Shown piece after piece: positions 17,155-26,059 of a DNA stretch of 64,000 bases; position 1 is the stretch's first letter, and each line of letters begins with the position of its first letter. The notes under the pieces are model-generated. The model saw only the letters and a program-made list of their open reading frames with translations, did not search any database and was not told where the DNA came from. The stretch covers positions 186,001-250,000 of the forward strand of contig JAOAPN010000012.1 in the NCBI GenBank assembly GCA_025462885.1, read 5' to 3'. Source of the stretch: Acidobacteriaceae bacterium. GTDB taxonomy: Bacteria > Acidobacteriota > Terriglobia > Terriglobales > Acidobacteriaceae. The position numbers and the translations under genes were made by a program.

Positions 17155-17469
17155 ATGGCCATGACAGAAATTCGAAGTACGTCGATCTTCAGGAAATGGA
17201 TGACAGATCTGCGAGATAGCCGCGCTCGTGCACGCATTGCGAAACGTATCGATCGACTGGCACTCGGTAATTCTGGCCAGTCACGGAGTGTAGGCGAAGG
17301 CCTTGTCGAACTGAAAATCGACCACGGTCCAGGCTACCGCGTGTATTACGTCACAAGAGGCAACCTGCTGATCGTGCTGCTTTGCGGCGGAGACAAAAGC
17401 TCACAGGAAAAGGACATCTGGAAGGCTAAGGAAATGGCGCTTCAACTTGACCTGGAGGATCTAATCTAA
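17155..17469 (+). CDS. Type II toxin of the RelE/ParE superfamily (HigB-like, Gp49 family)
   Basis: A 104-residue protein of the 'addiction module killer' family. The order RSTSIFRKWMTDLRDSRARARIAKRIDRL, then VELKIDHGPGYRVYYV, then LLIVLLCGGDKSSQEKDIWKAKEMA matches this family from end to end. Members are usually ribosome-dependent mRNA interferases. The stop TAA overlaps the antitoxin ATG by one base, so the two are translationally coupled. As in HigBA, the toxin comes first. Which of the two in-frame ATGs (17155 or 17161) is used is unclear. Confidence 0.88.
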   Translation: MAMTEIRSTSIFRKWMTDLRDSRARARIAKRIDRLALGNSGQSRSVGEGLVELKIDHGPGYRVYYVTRGNLLIVLLCGGDKSSQEKDIWKAKEMALQLDLEDLI

Positions 17470-17759
17470 TGGGAATTAAGACCTATCCATACGATTCCGC
17501 TGAATTTCTTACGGACGATGAGAGCATAGCCGAGTATCTAACCCTGTCGCTTGAGAGTGACGATCCTAGGGAGATTGCCCAGGCACTCGGCGTCGTCGCC
17601 CGCGCAAAGGGAGGAATAGCCCAACTCGCAAAACAGACCGGTCTCTCCCGAGAAGCGCTCTACCGCTCGCTGGGAGATGCCGGCAACCCGGAACTGGGAA
17701 CCATCTTGAAAGTAATCCACGCTCTCGGCATTCAATTGTCAGCGTCACTCGTCGCGTGA
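17469..17759 (+). CDS. HigA-like antitoxin, XRE-type HTH
   Basis: A 96-residue partner of the preceding toxin. Residues about 30-90 form a helix-turn-helix: DPREIAQALGVVARAKGGIAQL, then AKQTGLSREALYRSLG, then GTILKVIHALGIQL. This matches the 'addiction module antidote' family. It should neutralise the toxin by direct binding and repress the operon, with the 18-bp palindrome at 17104-17121 as the likely site. The N-terminal 25 residues (TYPYDSAEFLTDDESIAEYL) are the usual lead-in of this family. Confidence 0.88.
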   Translation: MGIKTYPYDSAEFLTDDESIAEYLTLSLESDDPREIAQALGVVARAKGGIAQLAKQTGLSREALYRSLGDAGNPELGTILKVIHALGIQLSASLVA

Positions 17760-17863
17760 AGCACCATCAGGCATCGTCTTCCTAAATCAACGCCACCGAG
17801 TGCCCCATGTCCCGACTCTGGGACATGGGCATCGCGCGAAGCGCGACCACATCTCCCCCTGGT

Positions 17864-18301
17864 CTACCGCCGCTCCTCAGTCCGCGGAAACCGCGCCGTC
17901 ACCACCGTAGAAATCCCACCCCGCGGTCGAAAATCCCCGACAATCTCCGCCCACACCGGTTCCGTAGCCTTCACCACATCGTCCAGAATCTGGTTCACGA
18001 TGTTCTCTTGGAAGATCCCAAGATTCCGGTACACAAACAGATATTCCTTCAGACTCTTCAACTCCATGCATTTTTCCTTGGGCATATACCGGATCGTAAT
18101 CCGCCCGAAGTCCGGCAGGCTGGTCTTGGGACAGACGCTGGTAAACTCCGGGTCATCCACCAGAATCTCGTAGGCCGCAAACTGGTTCTTCCACGTCTCG
18201 ATCGCGGGAAACGTCGCATCCAGCCCGGACGCCGCGTGATCATCCGTATAGCCTGTGGTGTATTTTGCAGCAGCGCTGCTCTCTGGGTTAGTCGTAGTCA
18301 T
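17864..18301 (-). CDS. queF: NADPH-dependent 7-cyano-7-deazaguanine reductase (preQ0 reductase)
   Basis: A 145-residue single-domain (YkvM-type) QueF. It reduces the nitrile of preQ0 to preQ1 in queuosine synthesis. The catalytic cysteine is Cys57 in SVCPKTSLPDFG, with the assisting Asp64. The family motif around MELKSLKEYLFVYRNLGIFQE binds NADPH. Length is normal for the short form, lacking the N-terminal half of E. coli QueF. No other queuosine gene is close, and no preQ1 riboswitch was seen upstream. Confidence 0.95.
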   Translation of the reverse strand: MTTTNPESSAAAKYTTGYTDDHAASGLDATFPAIETWKNQFAAYEILVDDPEFTSVCPKTSLPDFGRITIRYMPKEKCMELKSLKEYLFVYRNLGIFQENIVNQILDDVVKATEPVWAEIVGDFRPRGGISTVVTARFPRTEERR

Positions 18302-18742
18302 GGCTCTATTTTATCCGGCCAGGATAGAACCGGCTAAATCGGCCTTCCTACAAATGGCATCCGTACGCTGGGCGTCCAACACCACACGAAGTGTCGCCCG
18401 CCCAGCGTCAGGGCGCTCTGGTCGTTCCCTACCCTCGGCAACCATCAAGGGCTGTCAACCCCCTAAAACCAGCTAAAACCTCTCAAATCCACCCAGATCA
18501 ACAGATAAAAAATAAAAATAAGTGGCATTTTAGTTTTGTACAAATTCGTAAAATGGATATAGAAACAAGAACGGCCCAGCATTACACTGAGCCCTCCTCG
18601 CATAATCAGTCTGAATTCTGTAACTCGTGCTGCTGCAGGAATTTAGCCGTAACTCCTTTGTTTAGACTATTTTGCGATCCAAACTCACCCGCAAACCTGT
18701 CAAACAAAAGAACTTACGCCAAGGTCCCCCCCGGGGGGCACC
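18302..18742. other. Gene-free stretch
   Basis: About 440 bases between queF and the M48 protease gene. The central part (about 18470-18560) is A/T-rich and contains the palindrome tttgtacaaa at 18535-18544. Near the right end a C7/G6 run (18725-18739) can fold next to the protease stop but has no U-tract. The only open frame, 18391-18765 plus, has no start signal and no family resemblance. The stretch looks like intergenic repeat-type DNA. Confidence 0.4.
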
Positions 18743-19921
18743 CTAGTTTCTGCGGCCCAGCGTAGGACGGTCATCCGTCGTCGTAGTAGAACCCGTGCTG
18801 TTCGGATCGTTGTTCGTTCCACCAGCCCTCCGCAGGGTCGGTTTGTTTCCACCCTTGCCGTCGTTCAGCTTGCGCTTGTTTTCAATCCGGGCGAGCCGCG
18901 TCTTGACGTCGTCAAACTCGGAGGTCGTCACCACGTAGTCCGGCCGTGCCGGCATGATGGTCGCAATCTCTTCCTCGGAGCGGTCGATCCTGTCCGGAGT
19001 CTGGGGATGATCGGAGAAGACCTTCGCCAGCGTGCCCGGCTTATGCTTCTCCAGCGCGTCGAGCTTCTCGAAGAACTGGATGAAAGCCTGCGGATCGTAC
19101 CCGGCCTTGTACATATACTGCAGGCCAAGCCAGTCGGCCTCCGCCTCGTCGGTACGGGAGAACTTCAGGAACGTAATCGGAATCGCAAGCTGCGCCGCCT
19201 CGTAGATGCCGTAGCCGGTCCACGAACCCTGCGTAAAGATGATCAGCGGAATCGACCCGATCTGCGCATAGTTCATCTTGGTCATCTGCCGCGCCGCATG
19301 GTGAGCCGCAACGTGGGCGATCTCATGCGCCATCACGCCCGCCAACTCGGCCTCTTCGTCCGCCGCCAGGATCAGGCCGGAGTTGACGTAAAAGAAGCCG
19401 CCCGGCAGAGCCATGGCGTTGATCTCGTCGGAGTCGATCACCTTGATCGTGAACGGCACCTTGGCGTCGGAGTTCTTCACAATGTTCTGGCCGATACGGT
19501 TCACATACTCGACCACCACCGGGTCCGTCACCAGGTGCGCGGACTTCTCGATCTCCATCGAGTAGCCCTTGCCGTTCCGGATCTCCCAGTCGGTCGAGTA
19601 CCAGTTCCCCACGCCCCGGCCGCCGATGTTGCGGTTCCCGACCGCGTTCACGTCATTTTCGCTTCCAGCCTTAATATGCGGGTCGAGCGCTTCGCCCGGC
19701 GAGGGCAGCGAGTCGGTCTTGGCATCGACCTTGGCCTTGGCGGCCTTCAGCTCCTCATCCGTGGGAGCCGGCTTGCCATTGGGAGACTTCGTCGGCGGAG
19801 TGTCAACCGGAGTATTTCCCGTCGTCTGCGTGCCCGTATTGGGAGTGCCAGAGGTCTGGCCATACGAAAAAGTAGTGATGGAAACGAGAGCGGCCAAGCC
19901 GAGCTGCGCGACGAAACGCAT
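18743..19921 (-). CDS. Exported M48-family zinc metalloprotease (BepA/YfgC-like)
   Basis: A 392-residue protease with a signal peptide (about 1-22) and a Thr/Pro/Lys-rich spacer (about 22-75). The catalytic domain has HEIAH at 199-203 (two zinc ligands and the catalytic Glu) and the third-ligand region DEAEADWLG downstream. A tetratricopeptide tail as in BepA is not evident; the C-terminal 70 residues are charged and then Gly/Thr/Asn-rich. The ATG at 19921 has AGGAGA 6-8 bases upstream, unlike the longer frame. Periplasmic quality control of outer-membrane proteins is the likely role. It lies 137 bases downstream of the pseudopilin operon on the same strand. Confidence 0.88.
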   Translation of the reverse strand: MRFVAQLGLAALVSITTFSYGQTSGTPNTGTQTTGNTPVDTPPTKSPNGKPAPTDEELKAAKAKVDAKTDSLPSPGEALDPHIKAGSENDVNAVGNRNIGGRGVGNWYSTDWEIRNGKGYSMEIEKSAHLVTDPVVVEYVNRIGQNIVKNSDAKVPFTIKVIDSDEINAMALPGGFFYVNSGLILAADEEAELAGVMAHEIAHVAAHHAARQMTKMNYAQIGSIPLIIFTQGSWTGYGIYEAAQLAIPITFLKFSRTDEAEADWLGLQYMYKAGYDPQAFIQFFEKLDALEKHKPGTLAKVFSDHPQTPDRIDRSEEEIATIMPARPDYVVTTSEFDDVKTRLARIENKRKLNDGKGGNKPTLRRAGGTNNDPNSTGSTTTTDDRPTLGRRN

Positions 19922-20057
19922 GGGGAGTCTCCTGAGATGGAACCAGCTTCTTCTAGCTAGGCCGAAAGAAGGACGCAGCTCCACACCTCTTGGACGTAGT
20001 ATGCGCCCAACCGGTGAGCCAGGTCGAGTCGGAAAGTTCAGGGATCACAAATCCGGA

Positions 20058-20495
20058 TTACCAAGAAGAGTAGGAAGTCCCGTCCGAGCCGTTCAACTGC
20101 GCCCCGGAGTGGACGTCGTCGATCCCCGCCTGCGTCTGGTCCATGCTCGAAAGCGAGTCCGACTGCGCCGGAACCCAGGTGTCTGTTCGCCGTGTAAATG
20201 GGTCCATCGGCATCACCTTCAGATAGCCGCCCTGAACGAGATCGTCCAGCGTCTGCGGAGCCTTCTGCTTATCCACCGTATACGCATCGATCGCGCCGCG
20301 CAGCGTGTGGAGGTCCTCTTTCAGAACCGCCTCTTTGGCGTTGCGCACGTTGTTCGTATAGGAAGGAATCGCAATCGCAGCGAGCAGCCCGATTACCACC
20401 ATGACGATCATCAGCTCCAGCAGCGTAAAGCCGCTCTCCCGCTGCGTCGAGGCGGCGATCTGCTCCGGTGTCCGGATTGGGCTGACTTCTACCAT
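20058..20495 (-). CDS. Type II secretion/type IV pilus pseudopilin, GspG-like
   Basis: A 145-residue pseudopilin. The prepilin peptidase site is SG|FTLLELMIVMVVIGLLAA, with Glu5 of the mature protein present. The GspG-like body follows: AKEAVLKEDLHTLRGAIDAY, KAPQTLDDLVQGGYLK and the calcium-loop-like C-terminus ending GTSYSSW. The ATG at 20495 overlaps the end of the preceding pseudopilin gene by 7 bases, which settles the start over an upstream extension. It would form the shaft of a periplasmic pseudopilus acting with the upstream secretin. Confidence 0.88.
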   Translation of the reverse strand: MVEVSPIRTPEQIAASTQRESGFTLLELMIVMVVIGLLAAIAIPSYTNNVRNAKEAVLKEDLHTLRGAIDAYTVDKQKAPQTLDDLVQGGYLKVMPMDPFTRRTDTWVPAQSDSLSSMDQTQAGIDDVHSGAQLNGSDGTSYSSW

Positions 20496-20986
20496 GATGA
20501 ATACTTCGTCCCGTCGAGCGCAGTTGCGTAGCTCTTGCTGTGTACGTCGAAGACGTTCTGGCCTCCAAAAGAATCCGACTCCGGATCGTCCTGGTTGGAG
20601 CGCAGACCCCATTCGGCTGTCCCGGTCATCGGATCGATCGGGATCTTGCGCAGAAACTTCACCTTCTTACCGCCCTGCGCTTCGACGCCGTTCACCAACG
20701 TCTCCAGGTCCGGTGGATAACCGTAGCTGTCCACCTTGGTCTGGAAGGCGCTCTTGTCTGCCGCGTCCTTGTATCGGTCGATCGCATCCCGCATCTGCCA
20801 GAGGTCTCTGCGCAGCTCCCGCTCCTTGGTTCGTTTCACCTGAAACTTGGCGATCGGAACGGCGGCAGCGGCGAGAATCGCCACGATCGCAATCGTAATG
20901 ATCAGCTCGATCAGCGTCAATCCGGACTCGGAGCATCGTCCACCCTGCGCGATGCTCCGGGCCCGTTCCTGCGACTGCTGAATCAC
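20489..20986 (-). CDS. Second type II secretion pseudopilin
   Basis: A 165-residue pseudopilin with leader cleavage at SG|LTLIELIITIAIVAILAA and the Glu5 equivalent. After the helix come RTKERELRRDLWQMRDAIDRY, YGYPPDLETLVNGV and KIPIDPMTG, so the body is again GspG-like. It ends with the same GTKYSSW as the next gene, which suggests duplication. The start is GTG 20986, whose GTGA overlaps the secretin stop by four bases. The operon thus encodes two related pseudopilins downstream of one secretin. Confidence 0.86.
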   Translation of the reverse strand: MIQQSQERARSIAQGGRCSESGLTLIELIITIAIVAILAAAAVPIAKFQVKRTKERELRRDLWQMRDAIDRYKDAADKSAFQTKVDSYGYPPDLETLVNGVEAQGGKKVKFLRKIPIDPMTGTAEWGLRSNQDDPESDSFGGQNVFDVHSKSYATALDGTKYSSW

Positions 20987-23430
20987 TTCACATGCACCAC
21001 GGCCTGCGAACTGACGGCCGGAAGAGTCGCCTGCGCACTGTTCCGCGCACCCATTTTGACGAGAGCCAGGTTCGAATCGCCTGCCGCCTTCGCCTTGAAG
21101 GTCATGGTGCAGACGCTTCCCTGTCCCGTTACGCCCGCAACACCCGGCGGACGCGAGGTGGAGATGGTAACCAGGCCGTTGCCTTCGTCGCGATGGGCGA
21201 TGGCAATCGCCTGTCCGTCGCGGCCCAGGAAGTCTCCGGCATCCACATTGACCAGTTCGAGGACCGCAGGATTGAACTGCAACTGCAGCGGCACCGAGTA
21301 GATGTCACGTCCGTTCGCCAGCATCACCGCCACCTGGAAGGTGCTGCCGACCGCCTGATTCGTAGCCGGGGGAACGACCGTCAGGCTGACCGGCGGACCC
21401 GTGGGAGCCTGTACCGCTGCCGGATTTGCCGACGGCAGGGCCGCAGGATTCGGAGCGCCATTCGGACCGGTGTTCTGTCCAGCTCCCGGCGGCATTCCCG
21501 GCTGGAGCGGCGCAGCCTGCTGGCGAAGCTGATCGACCATCGCCGATGCTGCGTTTGCTGCCGTCGTCGGCTGAGCAACCACCGGTCGCGGGTTAAGACG
21601 CGGATCGCCCAGGTCTGAATCCTGCTGCGCGAGCGTCTCGCGCCGCAGTTCGATGGACTGTCCTGTCCCTGTATCGATCGCCCGCGTATTCAGCCGGGTC
21701 AAAACGGACTCGCGAATGATGTGAGGAATCAGCAGGAATACGATCTCGTCCTGCTGGTTTTCACGGCCCTGCGTTCCGAAGAAATACTTGAGCAGTGGAA
21801 TCTCCGCAAGCCCCGGAGTTCCACTGCTGGTACGGTTGTCCTGCTTGGTGATGATTCCGGCGAGGATGCTCGGCTCACCCTCTTTGAGCTGAATAGTGTG
21901 GTCGATCGACTTCTGCGCGATGATAGGCTGCGTCACACCCGAGATGGTCACAGAGCCGTTCTGCGACGAAACTTCGATCTTCATCTTCAACGTGATCTCG
22001 CGGTCGTAGTGAACCGTTGGAGTCATGTCGATATTGACGCCGACGTCGAGGTACTGGAACTGCGTCTGGACGCCGAGGCCGGTTCCCACGCCCGTCGCAG
22101 CGCCAGAGTTGAACGAACCGGTCGCGATGGGGATTCTCGATCCGATCTTGAGCGTGGCCTTCTGCCCGTCGGTCGCACGAATGCGCGGATTCTGCAGGAT
22201 GCGTGTATCGGAGTCCGTCAACAGCGCGTTTAACGTTCCACCGGTGATGCTGACGGCGAAGTTGGTGGCGTTGATATTGGCCAGCGAATTCAACGTGAAA
22301 TTCGACGTGGTGCTGGTCGTCGTCGTGGAACTGCTGCTGGTCGAAGTCGTAGGGCTAGCCTGCGGGGTCAGGCCAAACGACTGCGGCAAGGTGATTCCAA
22401 GATTGCGGATCTTGTCGCGATTGACCTCCAACACCGCCACGTCGACTACCACTTCGGAGCGGGTGCGGTCGAGGTCGTTCAGCAGCTTCTGTGCCAGCAT
22501 TAACTGCTCCGGCGTGGCGCGCATCACAATCGCGTTCTGGCTGAGGATCGGGAAGACCTTGATATCGGGCGGGAAGAGATTGCGGATGACCGTCGTAATG
22601 TCGTTAACGTCGTTCTGCTGCACAGCGTTGGTCAGGTAGAACGTCTGCACGGCGAGTTCGTCGAGATCGCGGTGCTTGGTCTGATTGTTCTGGGCGACGA
22701 AGATCGTATTCGAGGTCACCGGCTTGTAGAACGTACCGCCGATCGTCCCCACGATACGCAGCGCGTCCGAGAGACTGACGCTGGTCAGATCGACGGGAAT
22801 GCGTTTGGAGGTAAAGTCGGGGTCGAACAGGACATTGAGCCCGGCGATCTTGCCGATCGCCTGGTAGATGAACTTGATGTCCTCCACCGTATGGAGCGTG
22901 ATCGGGTCGTTCGAGATCGGCTGCAACTGTACCGGCCCGGACATAGTGCTGATGTTATTCAACACCTCGGTCCGTCCGGCCATCTGCTCCCGGACTGCCG
23001 CCGAAGGGGGCGCTGGGATCGCCTGCTGCTTCTGAATAATATCGATCTCTTGCTGCGAGGTCTGGTTGGAAGGATCGATCTGGTACGCCCGCAGGAACTC
23101 ATTAAGCGCCCCATTCAGATCGCCGCTCTGCTTCAACACGCGACCGCGGTCGACGTGGGAAGCACCGGCCTGAAAGCGCATGCGCTCATAGCGAGTCTTG
23201 TAGCGGAGGTCCTTGGGCTTCTTCAGGTGGGCCTGGCGGTAGCCTTCGAAGGCCCCGTCGAAGTCTTCGCGAGCTTCGGCATCAACGGCCCGCTTGTTCC
23301 AGGCGCTTGCCGACTGGGCTTTTGCGGAGACCGAGGTGATGCCTGAGACGCAGCCAAGCACCAGAACTAACGGCAGAACGCGCCGGACGAAACGTGTGAT
23401 TCTAAGGAGTGATTGAGTTCCGCGAGCCAT
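20983..23430 (-). CDS. Secretin (GspD/PilQ family) with C-terminal cohesin-like domain
   Basis: An 815-residue outer-membrane secretin. A signal peptide (about 1-38) is followed by a TPR-like helical region (about 40-140) and N-domains around LHTVEDIKFIYQAIGKIAGL and VPVDLTSVSL-type repeats. A Thr/Ser-rich loop follows, then the secretin core (NPRIRATDGQKATLKIG, LAGIITKQDNR, then EIVFLLIPHIIRE). After a Pro/Ala/Gln-rich linker, the last 130 residues are a cohesin-type beta sandwich (TFQVAVMLANGRDIYSVPLQ, then FNPAVLELVNVDAGDFL). The ATG at 23430 is chosen because it starts the signal peptide. No GspE, GspF or PilB/C gene adjoins it. Confidence 0.88.
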   Translation of the reverse strand: MARGTQSLLRITRFVRRVLPLVLVLGCVSGITSVSAKAQSASAWNKRAVDAEAREDFDGAFEGYRQAHLKKPKDLRYKTRYERMRFQAGASHVDRGRVLKQSGDLNGALNEFLRAYQIDPSNQTSQQEIDIIQKQQAIPAPPSAAVREQMAGRTEVLNNISTMSGPVQLQPISNDPITLHTVEDIKFIYQAIGKIAGLNVLFDPDFTSKRIPVDLTSVSLSDALRIVGTIGGTFYKPVTSNTIFVAQNNQTKHRDLDELAVQTFYLTNAVQQNDVNDITTVIRNLFPPDIKVFPILSQNAIVMRATPEQLMLAQKLLNDLDRTRSEVVVDVAVLEVNRDKIRNLGITLPQSFGLTPQASPTTSTSSSSTTTTSTTSNFTLNSLANINATNFAVSITGGTLNALLTDSDTRILQNPRIRATDGQKATLKIGSRIPIATGSFNSGAATGVGTGLGVQTQFQYLDVGVNIDMTPTVHYDREITLKMKIEVSSQNGSVTISGVTQPIIAQKSIDHTIQLKEGEPSILAGIITKQDNRTSSGTPGLAEIPLLKYFFGTQGRENQQDEIVFLLIPHIIRESVLTRLNTRAIDTGTGQSIELRRETLAQQDSDLGDPRLNPRPVVAQPTTAANAASAMVDQLRQQAAPLQPGMPPGAGQNTGPNGAPNPAALPSANPAAVQAPTGPPVSLTVVPPATNQAVGSTFQVAVMLANGRDIYSVPLQLQFNPAVLELVNVDAGDFLGRDGQAIAIAHRDEGNGLVTISTSRPPGVAGVTGQGSVCTMTFKAKAAGDSNLALVKMGARNSAQATLPAVSSQAVVHVK

Positions 23431-23739
23431 GCTGCTTTCGTTTGCGTCCTTTACACCGTAAAAAGTGCGGCGTCTGCCGAAGCACCCGCCTGCCTGAGAA
23501 CTAAGCCGGACGCGGCCTGTGCTGGCGGGATCATACAGGCTGTTGCGCTCGCGTGAGTATAGCATTTGGGGCAGGTCGAACCTCGTGTCTTCCGGTGGCA
23601 TGCGGTTAGCCCAGAACTTCGTGCCAACAGCACGGTTTTGCCTCGAACAGAAACAATAAGCTTTGGGAAACCTGAGATTTAGACGTGGCACCTCGCGACA
23701 GGTGAGTGTGTCTATTCCATGTTAAAATCAGAGGTTCCA
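23431..23739. other. Divergent intergenic region
   Basis: About 310 bases between the secretin operon and smpB. Both in-frame extensions (secretin from 23691, smpB from 23719) look like non-coding run-through. No clear promoter pair, repeat or RNA was found, although promoters for both directions must lie here. Confidence 0.4.
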
Positions 23740-24279
23740 ATGCCCCGCTCCCTCTCCAATCCGACCGTAGCCAACGTGACCAAGCCGGTCGTGAAGGAAA
23801 AGGACCGCGACCCTGTCGCCGCGGGCAAGCGCGATGCCGCATTCAACCGCTCCGCCAGCTTCAACTACTTCCTTACCGACAAATTTGAAGCCGGGGTTGC
23901 CCTCCGCGGTACTGAAGTCAAGTCGATCCGCGAGGGCAAAGCCAATCTCAAAGACGCCTATGGGCTTCTGAAGGATGGCGAGTGTTTCCTGCTCAACGCT
24001 CACATCGGCCCTTTCTCCCACGGGAACGCCATGAACCATGAAGCACTGCGCACCCGTAAGTTACTGCTGCATAAAAGCGAGGTCCAGAAGCTCGAAGCCG
24101 CGACCCGGCAGAAAGGCTTCACCCTGATTCCGGTGCGGCTCTACTTTCGCAACGGCCGGGTGAAGTGCGAGATCGCCCTGGCGAAGGGCAAACAGGAGTG
24201 GGACAAACGCGCCACCGAGCGCAAACGCGAAGCAGACAACGAAGCCAAGTCAGCGATCGCCCGCAGTCAGCGCCAGTAA
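23740..24279 (+). CDS. smpB: SsrA-binding protein
   Basis: A 179-residue partner of tmRNA in trans-translation. The conserved body starts at NRSASFNYFLTDKFEAGVAL and continues with GTEVKSIREGKANLKDAYG, KLLLHKSEVQKLE and GFTLIPVRLYFRNGRVKCEIALAKGK. It ends in the basic tail KRATERKREADNE that enters the mRNA channel. The N-terminal 35 residues are an extension relative to E. coli SmpB. ATG 23740 has AGAGG 5 bases upstream; ATG 23719 is a less likely start. No ssrA gene was found in the window. Confidence 0.96.
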   Translation: MPRSLSNPTVANVTKPVVKEKDRDPVAAGKRDAAFNRSASFNYFLTDKFEAGVALRGTEVKSIREGKANLKDAYGLLKDGECFLLNAHIGPFSHGNAMNHEALRTRKLLLHKSEVQKLEAATRQKGFTLIPVRLYFRNGRVKCEIALAKGKQEWDKRATERKREADNEAKSAIARSQRQ

Positions 24280-24374
24280 ATCTGTGCGGGTAAGACACAC
24301 CGCTCCCCTGCATTTCATAGGGCTCCCCATCAGTTACCTCAGCAGCTTCAATGAGTCGCGCTAGGATAGAACCT

Positions 24375-25919
24375 ATGGACTCTCGCCTGCTCTTCCAGGA
24401 TGCTGCCGGTTTCGCCACTTCTCTTCTCGCTGTATTTGCGGTTGACATAGCAACCGGCAAGGACACTGAGCCTCTGCCTGCCCTGATGACGACCTCGGAC
24501 GCGATTAACGACGCGGCAGCCAAGATTCTGGGCACTGGCGAGTTCAAGGCAGCGCTCGGCGAGACCCTCGTATTGCATTCTCCGGCCGGGTTGAAGGCGG
24601 AACGCCTGCTGATCGTCGGCCTGGGAAAGGCCAAAACGCTCTCCATCGACGAGATCCGCAAAGGCGCCGGTACCGCAGTCCGTTTTCTGAAGCCTCGCGG
24701 ACTTCGCGATCTCGCCATCGCCCTGCCACAAGACCACGCGCTCTCCGACGAACACCTCGAAAGTCTTCCCTGCCTGGGGATGACCCGCGCTCTGATCGAA
24801 GGTGCCGCACTGGCCGAGATCGACTACGACACCTACAAGAGCGATCGGAAAGACACCGCAGTCCACTCTCTGACCGTCGTCGCGAGCGATGCGGACAAGA
24901 GCAGTCGTGCTGAGATTCAGGCAGGCTTCGACGAAGGGCTTACCGTTGCAGCCGCGCAGAACTTCACCCGCTCCCTCGTCAACGAGCCCGGCAATGTCCT
25001 GACCCCGACTGTCCTCGGCCAGCGGGCCGCGGCGATGTGTGCGGAGGTAGGCCTCAAGTGCGAGGTCTACTCGATGGATAAGCTCCTGGAGCTAGGAATG
25101 GGAGCCTTCGCCGCAGTATCGCAGGGTTCGTCCGAACCTCCGGCGCTGATCGTCATGACCTACGAACCGGCGGGTGGCTCCGCACCAAATGCTCCAGTAA
25201 TCGGATTGGTCGGCAAAGGCATTACCTTCGATACCGGCGGCATCTCCATCAAGCCCGCCGATGGCATGGAGAAGATGAAGTACGACATGGCTGGCGCCGG
25301 TGCGATGATCGGTGCGATGCGCGCCATCGCCCAGCTCAAACCAGCCGTCAAGATCGTCAGTGTCGTGTGCTCGGCAGAGAATATGCCGGACGGCAAGGCC
25401 TTCAAGCCGGGCGATGTTATTACCGCCATGTCCGGCAAGACCATCGAGATCATCAATACCGATGCCGAAGGCCGGCTCGTCCTCGCCGATGGACTGCACT
25501 ATGCCAAAACTCTGGGTTGTACGCATCTCATCGATGCAGCGACCCTTACGGGAGCCTGTGTCGTCGCCCTGGGGATTCTCAATGTCGGGCTGTTCTCGAA
25601 CGACGACGCTTCCGTTGAAGCGTTCCAATCCGGTCTGGCCACCTCGGGCGAGAAGTTCTGGCGGCTTCCCTGCACCGATGAGTATCGCGATCAGATCAAG
25701 AGCCAGATTGCGGACATCATGAACACCGGCAAGAATCGTTGGGGTGGAGCAATCACCGCGGCGATGTTCCTGAAAGAGTTTGTCGGCGACACCCCGTGGA
25801 TCCACCTCGATATCGCGGGATGCGCCTGGAATGACGAAAGCAAACCCTGGATCGCGAATGGGCCGTCTGGAATCGCGGTTCGCTCCATCGTCGAGTGGGT
25901 TCGTACGTTCGGGAAGTAA
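24375..25919 (+). CDS. pepA: Leucyl aminopeptidase (M17), cytosolic
   Basis: A 514-residue M17 aminopeptidase that removes N-terminal residues in the cytosol using two metal ions. The N-terminal macro-like domain runs to about residue 180. The catalytic domain has GKGITFDTGGISIKPADGM (metal-binding Lys and Asp), MAGAGAMIGAMRA, and the signature NTDAEGRL at 361-368 with the metal-binding Asp and Glu. Length is normal. The start at 24375 is preferred (AGGATAG upstream) over an in-frame ATG at 24351. It follows smpB by 95 bases and may share its transcript. It faces argS convergently. Confidence 0.95.
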   Translation: MDSRLLFQDAAGFATSLLAVFAVDIATGKDTEPLPALMTTSDAINDAAAKILGTGEFKAALGETLVLHSPAGLKAERLLIVGLGKAKTLSIDEIRKGAGTAVRFLKPRGLRDLAIALPQDHALSDEHLESLPCLGMTRALIEGAALAEIDYDTYKSDRKDTAVHSLTVVASDADKSSRAEIQAGFDEGLTVAAAQNFTRSLVNEPGNVLTPTVLGQRAAAMCAEVGLKCEVYSMDKLLELGMGAFAAVSQGSSEPPALIVMTYEPAGGSAPNAPVIGLVGKGITFDTGGISIKPADGMEKMKYDMAGAGAMIGAMRAIAQLKPAVKIVSVVCSAENMPDGKAFKPGDVITAMSGKTIEIINTDAEGRLVLADGLHYAKTLGCTHLIDAATLTGACVVALGILNVGLFSNDDASVEAFQSGLATSGEKFWRLPCTDEYRDQIKSQIADIMNTGKNRWGGAITAAMFLKEFVGDTPWIHLDIAGCAWNDESKPWIANGPSGIAVRSIVEWVRTFGK

Positions 25920-25950
25920 GTATCCTTTGTGCTGACGAAAGGTAGATACC

Positions 25951-25978
25951 CAGGCGCCCTCGCGCCGGGCGGGCGCCA
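25951..25978. terminator. Possible hairpin terminator between convergent pepA and argS
   Basis: ggcgccc (25953-25959) pairs with gggcgcc (25971-25977) around an 11-base loop between two convergent stops. No T-tract follows on either strand, so the call rests on position and stem alone. Confidence 0.3.
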
Positions 25979-26059
25979 CTTCGTGGGGTATTGCACGCTT
26001 CGCGTAAGGGAATCAACTCTATAGCGATGGTGGATCCGCTCTATTTGCAACAATTCCGA

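Noticed and set aside
18725..18741. Rho-independent terminator after the M48 gene
   Set aside because: The C/G-run hairpin lacks any T-tract on the transcribed side; left as a note in the intergenic entry.
18391..18765. 124-codon plus-strand frame between queF and the M48 gene
   Set aside because: No ribosome-binding site, low-complexity composition, and it runs into the opposite-strand gene.
20058..23430. Complete type II secretion system
   Set aside because: Only a secretin and two pseudopilins are present; the ATPase, platform and other components are not in the window.
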